Shown: positions 32,713-37,223 of the stretch, piece after piece | Numbering within the stretch: the first letter of the stretch is position 1 | Layout of the letters: each line of letters begins with the position of its first letter | Source: Lachnospiraceae bacterium | GTDB lineage: Bacteria > Bacillota > Clostridia > Lachnospirales > Lachnospiraceae | NCBI GenBank assembly: GCA_029338675.1 | Contig: JAQYAV010000013.1 | Span: 1-37,223, forward strand | DNA: 37,223 bases | Direction: 5' to 3' | Position numbers and translations under genes: made by a program | Notes under the pieces: generated by a model | Database searches by the model: none | Told to the model about the DNA's origin: nothing | What the model saw: the letters and a program-made list of their open reading frames with translations, nothing else

Positions 32713-34989
32713 TTATTGTTCTTCCTCAACATAAGAGATGTTTATTGCTCCCTTGTTAAAGAAGCTTGTAATGTCATTACCTGCTGCATCAACAATAATA
32801 AAGTCTGCACTTCCCCCCTGCTCCTCTAATTCAGGAACAGAAGCTGATACGCTATATGCAGTTCCAACTGTTACAGTAATATCCATAGAATATACTACAT
32901 CTCCATTATAGCATACTTGAACAGTTACTGCAGAACCCTCTACACTTTCATCTATACAAGATATTGTTCCAGTTATATTAGCAGTATATACTTTCTTCTT
33001 TTCTTCAGGTCCATCACTAATTACAAAATCAATAGTAGTTCCCTCATCAACCTCGTTCATAGCAGGGATACTTTGACTAATAACCATTCCCTTAGGAACA
33101 GTATCATGCTTTTCATGTGTAACATTACCTGCAACTAGCTTCTTATCCTCTAAGAATCTTCTAGCCTGTTCCTCTGTAACATTATGAATATCCGGAACCT
33201 GAACCTTCTTCTTTTCAGAACCGTTGCTTATTGTAATAATAACCTTTGTTCCAGCCTTAGCCTTTGTATTTCCCTCTGGGGACTGCTTAATTACTTTATC
33301 TTTTTCTACTTCCTCATCAAATTCAAAGGCGTGACCAATTTCAAATCCAGCTTCCATTAAAATTGTACATGCCTGATCGTCCTCAAGACCTGTAACATCT
33401 GGAACATCTATCTCTTCTGCTCCTGCACTAACCTTGATTTCAATCTCATTGGCAAGCTTAACTACCTCTCCTTTTCTAAAGCTCTGATAGAATACGTAGC
33501 CCTCTGTTGCCTCCTGATTAGTTTCATGAGTAACCTTTACATTTTCAAAACCAGCCTTCTTAAGCTCACTTATTGCTGCGTCTTCCGAAAGGTTAACAAC
33601 ATCTGGCATAACTCCATCTTCTTCCACTGCCATCTCAGTAGTAGAAGCCTTTGTTGAGCCAATTCCGTTTCCACCAATCTTGAACCAACCCATTATCTTA
33701 CCAAAAATAATTACAATTATAAGGAATACAATTATTGCTGCAACTGCACCAGCAATTGTAACTGCTTTTTTAAGACTTGGATCTATTTCGTCATCGTCAT
33801 CATCGTCATCATCGTCATCGTAATCTTCATCATAGTCCTGAACTTTTTTAAGATTGCCACGTTTTGGCTGTGGTTCATATTCTTCCTCATAATCATCTTC
33901 CCATTCTTCCTCTTCAAGAAGCTGATTAATTTTTCCATTATTAACCTGTATCTGTGATGAAGGATTTTGTCTTAACTCACCCATTTCATTTTGGAATGGC
34001 TGATTGGTATTAAAGGCATTAAGCTGGCTATTAGCATACTGATTGCCATAAAATTCATCATATACGTCTTTGCTATTGCTCTGATCACGAATTGCCTTGA
34101 CATCCTCTTTTGTCCATTCTTGTGTTGGACTATTAGTAATAGATGTTGGAGCAACAACAATGTCAATATTAGGATTATTCTGCACTCTCTTTAAGTCTGC
34201 AATAAGAGCGCTAGCAGTTAAATATCTTCTCTCTGGCTTCTTCTGTGTAGCCTTTAATATAATCTTCTCTATACTTGAATAAATATCAGGATAATACTGT
34301 CTTGGTGGAATAATGTCATTTTGTATATGCATTAATGCAACTGCAACATTATTATCTCCCTCAAATGGTACTCTTCCTGTTACCATCTCATACATTGTGA
34401 TACCAAGTGAATATATATCACTTCTCTCATCGCTATATCCACCTCTTGCCTGTTCTGGTGAAATATAATGAACACTTCCCATTGCACCAGAAGTAAGGGT
34501 ATTAGATGTTGCAGCTTTGGCTATACCAAAATCTGTAACCTTCAAAATACCGTTTTTAGACACAATTATATTCTGAGGCTTAATATCTCTATGGATAATG
34601 TGATTCTCATGTGCTGCCTCAAGACCTGATGCAATCTGAATAGAAAAATCAATGGCCTTATCCATTGGAAGTCTTCCATTCTCCTGAATATATTCCTTTA
34701 AAGTTATTCCTTCAATAAGTTCCATAACAATAAAGTATATTCCATCATCATCATAAACATCATAAACATTAACAATGTTAGGATGTGTTAGTCCTGCTGA
34801 TGCTTGTGCTTCTATTCTAAACTTAGTAACAAAATTCTTATCATTACTAAACTCTGGTTTCAAAACCTTTATTGCAACATTTCTATTTAGTCTATGGCAT
34901 CTTGCCTTATAAACGATAGACATACCACCTGCACCAACTACATCTAATATCTCATATCTATCGCATAAAATCATTCCTGGTTTTAACAT
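32713..34989 (-). CDS. prkC: Serine/threonine protein kinase with PASTA repeats (PrkC/IreK type)
   Basis: 758 residues. Cytoplasmic Hanks kinase (1-270): GAGGMSIVYKA, Lys41, HRDIKPQN with Asp135, DFG 153-155, activation loop TSNTLTSGAMGS. Juxtamembrane linker (270-408) is acidic and ends in ten Asp in a row (391-400). One membrane helix (409-433). Outside: three PASTA repeats (about 461-524, 527-592, 595-661) and a final beta-rich domain (665-758) not of PASTA type. PASTA kinases sense peptidoglycan fragments and phosphorylate IreB, which is encoded at 11.3 kb. It lies 46 bases after the phosphatase gene. Confidence 0.95.
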   Translation of the reverse strand: MLKPGMILCDRYEILDVVGAGGMSIVYKARCHRLNRNVAIKVLKPEFSNDKNFVTKFRIEAQASAGLTHPNIVNVYDVYDDDGIYFIVMELIEGITLKEYIQENGRLPMDKAIDFSIQIASGLEAAHENHIIHRDIKPQNIIVSKNGILKVTDFGIAKAATSNTLTSGAMGSVHYISPEQARGGYSDERSDIYSLGITMYEMVTGRVPFEGDNNVAVALMHIQNDIIPPRQYYPDIYSSIEKIILKATQKKPERRYLTASALIADLKRVQNNPNIDIVVAPTSITNSPTQEWTKEDVKAIRDQSNSKDVYDEFYGNQYANSQLNAFNTNQPFQNEMGELRQNPSSQIQVNNGKINQLLEEEEWEDDYEEEYEPQPKRGNLKKVQDYDEDYDDDDDDDDDDEIDPSLKKAVTIAGAVAAIIVFLIIVIIFGKIMGWFKIGGNGIGSTKASTTEMAVEEDGVMPDVVNLSEDAAISELKKAGFENVKVTHETNQEATEGYVFYQSFRKGEVVKLANEIEIKVSAGAEEIDVPDVTGLEDDQACTILMEAGFEIGHAFEFDEEVEKDKVIKQSPEGNTKAKAGTKVIITISNGSEKKKVQVPDIHNVTEEQARRFLEDKKLVAGNVTHEKHDTVPKGMVISQSIPAMNEVDEGTTIDFVISDGPEEKKKVYTANITGTISCIDESVEGSAVTVQVCYNGDVVYSMDITVTVGTAYSVSASVPELEEQGGSADFIIVDAAGNDITSFFNKGAINISYVEEEQ

Positions 34990-35009
34990 AACAAATTCCT
35001 TTCTAATTC

Positions 35010-35029
35010 TTCCTAAATATTATTAGGAA
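35010..35029. promoter_or_regulatory. Inverted repeat between prpC and prkC
   Basis: TTCCTAA / TTAGGAA with a 6-base loop, in the 46-base gap, close after the prpC stop. No T tract. It may adjust the ratio of phosphatase to kinase by RNA processing or partial pausing; this is inference. Confidence 0.4.
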
Positions 35030-35035
35030 AACTCT

Positions 35036-35755
35036 TTATCTGGATATGATGACTACGGAAATATTATCCGAACCACCATAGTAGTTGGCTCTATCAACTA
35101 ACGCTCGTACCATATCTTCTAAAGAATCATTTTCTAAAACGATATCTTTGATTTCATCATCCTCAACCATGTTAGACAATCCGTCAGAACACATTAAACA
35201 AATATCATCTTCACATAAATCTATTTCAAAAAAGTCTGGAACTATCTCATCCTTTGAGCCCATAGCCCTTGTAATAATATTCTTCTCTGGATGATTCCTT
35301 CCTCTTTTTCTTTCTAATTCGCCACTTCTAATTAGTTCTTCAACTAAAGAATGGTCCATTGTAATCTGTTTTATATCATTATTAACAATGTATAATCTAC
35401 TGTCACCTACATTGGCAACAATTAACTTATCATTCAAAACAACGGCCGCCACCATAGTAGTTCCCATTCCGTTTAATTCCACATCAGAATTAGCCGCTTT
35501 ATATATCTCATTATTGGCATATACCATAGCACGTTTTAATACTGCTATTGGATTCTCAAGACTAGATTTTTTGATAAAATCAACTGTAATATCAATAGCC
35601 ATCTTCGAAGCTCTGTCTCCAGCTTTATGACCACCCATACCATCTGCAACTATATACAGATTCGGCAACGGTCCTACAGAAGTATCACTAAAAAATATAC
35701 TATCTTGATTATTGCTGCGCTTATTTCCTGTATCAGTTTTTCCACTAGACTTCAT
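35036..35755 (-). CDS. prpC: PP2C-type serine/threonine phosphatase (PrpC/Stp)
   Basis: 239 residues. PPM motifs: KTDTGNKRSNNQDS, YIVADGMGGHKAGDRAS, VANVGDSRLYIV, ICLMCSDGLSNMV, GGSDNISVVII; the metal-binding Asp residues are all present. It reverses PrkC phosphorylation. The frame opens at 35791, but GGAGG 6 bases ahead of the ATG at 35755 and the family N-terminus support the shorter form. Follows rlmN. Confidence 0.95.
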   Translation of the reverse strand: MKSSGKTDTGNKRSNNQDSIFFSDTSVGPLPNLYIVADGMGGHKAGDRASKMAIDITVDFIKKSSLENPIAVLKRAMVYANNEIYKAANSDVELNGMGTTMVAAVVLNDKLIVANVGDSRLYIVNNDIKQITMDHSLVEELIRSGELERKRGRNHPEKNIITRAMGSKDEIVPDFFEIDLCEDDICLMCSDGLSNMVEDDEIKDIVLENDSLEDMVRALVDRANYYGGSDNISVVIISR

Positions 35756-35809
35756 CAGTTTCCTCCAGAATTCGTAAAACAAATCTAACATTTCTATATC
35801 AGAATAATT

Positions 35810-36832
35810 CTAGTTATTATCTGAATATCTTCGTCTTAATTGACCGCAGGCGGCATCAATATCACTGCCCACACTCCTTCTTATAGTAACATTTATTGAA
35901 TTTTTTTCAAGTAGTAATTTGAATTTTTCCACGGAATCATTGTCACTTGTTTTGTAATTTCGCTCTGCAATAGGATTAATTGGAATGAGATTAACATGGC
36001 AATTTATTCCTTTCAAAAGCCTTGCAAGTTTTACTGCATGCTCTTTACTGTCATTTTTATCTTTTACTAAGCTATATTCAAAGGTTAATCTTCTTCCTGT
36101 TTCATTAAAGTACGCCTTGCAAGCGTTAAGAACTTCTTCAATCGAATATTTATTTGCTATTGGCATAAGCTCTTTTCTTTCCTCATCAGTTGGAGCATGA
36201 AGTGAAAGAGCAAATGTAATAGTTAAATTTTCTTTGGCTAAATCATATATTTTATCAACTAAGCCACAGCTTGAAACAGTAATGTTTCTTTGGCTTATGT
36301 TATAACCTTTTTCATCAGATAATATTTTGATAAATCTAATTAAATTGTCATAGTTATCTAGTGGCTCACCTGTTCCCATGACTACTACATTTGAGATTCT
36401 CTCTCCTGTAATTCTCATAGCCGCATATATCTGTTCTAGCATTTCTGATGCTGTAAGATTTCTAATTAGGCCACCTATTGTAGAAGCACAAAATCTGCAA
36501 CCCATTCTACAGCCCACCTGAGATGATATGCATATTGAATTTCCATAGCTGTATTTCATAAATACACTTTCTATCATCTGTCCATCATTAAGCTTAAACA
36601 AAAATTTTATTGTTCCATCCTTATTTGAGGTTTGTCTGATTTCTTCCTCAATAGTAATAAGATCCTCTCTTATGGCTTCTCTAAATGCATTAGGAAGATT
36701 AGTCATTTCATCCACAGTGGCAACATGTTTTTCATGCAACCAACTATATAACTGCTTTGCGCGAAATGCAGGTTGACCTTTTTCCTTTACATATTGCTCT
36801 AATTCATTTAGATACATTGATCTAATATCCAT
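35810..36832 (-). CDS. rlmN: Dual-specificity RNA methyltransferase RlmN
   Basis: 340 residues. Radical SAM enzyme that makes 2-methyladenosine at 23S A2503 and tRNA A37. SQVGCRMGCRFC gives the cluster ligands Cys108, Cys112, Cys115; VVVMGTGEPLDNYDN and SLHAPTDEER follow; the methyl-carrying Cys329 is in IDAACGQLRR. The N-terminal HhH-like domain is present (RAKQLYSWLH). GAGG lies 7 bases ahead of the ATG. Confidence 0.97.
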   Translation of the reverse strand: MDIRSMYLNELEQYVKEKGQPAFRAKQLYSWLHEKHVATVDEMTNLPNAFREAIREDLITIEEEIRQTSNKDGTIKFLFKLNDGQMIESVFMKYSYGNSICISSQVGCRMGCRFCASTIGGLIRNLTASEMLEQIYAAMRITGERISNVVVMGTGEPLDNYDNLIRFIKILSDEKGYNISQRNITVSSCGLVDKIYDLAKENLTITFALSLHAPTDEERKELMPIANKYSIEEVLNACKAYFNETGRRLTFEYSLVKDKNDSKEHAVKLARLLKGINCHVNLIPINPIAERNYKTSDNDSVEKFKLLLEKNSINVTIRRSVGSDIDAACGQLRRRYSDNN

Positions 36833-36872
36833 ACCAAAACCTCATCCATAATTCTTGTAAATATTATCTTCA

Positions 36873-37169
36873 TTGATATTTTTATATTGCTGTTTCTTTA
36901 TTGTTGTTTCTTTATATCGATGTTTTTTATTGATGTTTCTTATTGATGTTTTTATATCGATGTTTCTTTATATCGATGTTTCTTATTGATGTTTTTATAT
37001 CGATGTTTCTTTATTGTTGTTTCTTTATTAATGTTTTTATATCGATGTTTTTTATTGATGTTTTTTATCGATGTTTTTTATTGATGTTTTTTATCGATGT
37101 TTTTTATTGATGTTTTTTATCGATGTTTTTTATTGATGTTTTTTATCGATGTTTTTTATTGATGTTTTA
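36873..37169. repeat. Minisatellite of about 22 units between rsmB and rlmN
   Basis: Units of 13-16 bases with the pattern T(T/C)GATGTTT(T/C)TTA on the plus strand. The right half (about 37040-37169) is ten nearly perfect units that alternate TCGATGTTTTTTA and TTGATGTTTTTTA, making a 26-base higher-order repeat. The left half is degenerate, with TTTATA spacers and TTGTTG or TTAATG variants. The outermost unit is the end of the rsmB coding sequence, including its stop codon. The space from 36833 to 36872 holds only the rlmN ribosome-binding site. Confidence 0.95.
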
Positions 37170-37223
37170 TTACTGCGTAATAAAATCCATCACATTTATC
37201 AACACCCTGTAAAAATAATCGTT
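37156..37223 (-). CDS. rsmB: 16S rRNA cytosine-967 C5-methyltransferase RsmB, C-terminal end only
   Basis: The last 21 codons of a gene entering from the right edge. The peptide RLFLQGVDKCDGFYYAVIKHQ fits the C-terminus of RsmB/Sun family proteins (CDGFFxA motif). RsmB preceding rlmN is the usual order in this gene cluster. The final codons (AAA CAT CAA TAA) are also the first unit of the minisatellite. Confidence 0.8.
   Translation of the reverse strand, partial: RLFLQGVDKCDGFYYAVIKHQ

Noticed and set aside
36873-37169. CRISPR array
   Set aside because: Units are 13-16 bases, directly joined, with no unique spacers and no cas genes nearby. It is a minisatellite.

Overview
This is an AT-rich stretch of a Firmicutes chromosome, most likely a member of the Lachnospiraceae (Clostridia). 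The reasons are PolC, IreB, the YrzL-YrrK-YrzB-YrrL-YrrM-YrrO gene order, the PrpC-PrkC-RsgA-Rpe-ThiN order, a SigK-like mother-cell sigma factor without a pro-sequence, strong GGAGG ribosome-binding sites and frequent TTG/GTG starts. I cannot name the species. Almost everything lies on the minus strand. Only a sigK-like gene (about 5.3 kb) and a second rlmH-like gene (about 27.9 kb) are on the plus strand.

Layout, right to left along the minus strand. (1) 37.2-30.5 kb: end of rsmB, a 22-unit minisatellite, rlmN, Ser/Thr phosphatase, PASTA kinase PrkC, rsgA, rpe, thiamine pyrophosphokinase and a sodium/solute symporter. (2) 28.8-27.8 kb: two convergent rlmH-type genes, one on each strand, each lacking a part of the enzyme that the other keeps. 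(3) 27.7-23.9 kb: a Cof-type HAD phosphatase, a large PEP-synthase-like protein whose catalytic His is replaced, and a small alpha/beta hydrolase. (4) 23.8-11.5 kb: one long operon with a clear sigma-A promoter at its head: bactofilin, pyrH, frr, uppS, cdsA, dxr, rseP, ispG, polC. This joins translation recycling, pyrimidine supply, isoprenoid/phospholipid synthesis and replication. (5) 11.4-5.9 kb: ireB, ruvX, a DUF1292 gene, RNase J, a YlbF-family gene, an MltG fragment, trmR and a U32 peptidase-like tRNA hydroxylase. This set ends in a terminator that lies inside the 3' end of sigK. (6) 4.9-0 kb: a type IV pilus operon, pilB-pilT-pilC-pilin-prepilin peptidase, the last one cut by the window edge.

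Functional links: IreB, PrkC and PrpC form a known kinase/phosphatase/substrate module and all three are in this window. TrmR and the U32 protein are the two enzyme types that make 5-methoxyuridine at tRNA position 34. RlmN, RlmH and RsmB are all rRNA modification enzymes.

The most unusual observations are the complementary rlmH pair, the His-to-Tyr PEP-synthase-like protein, and three unrelated tandem-repeat arrays that start at or just after the stop codon of a housekeeping gene inside an operon.
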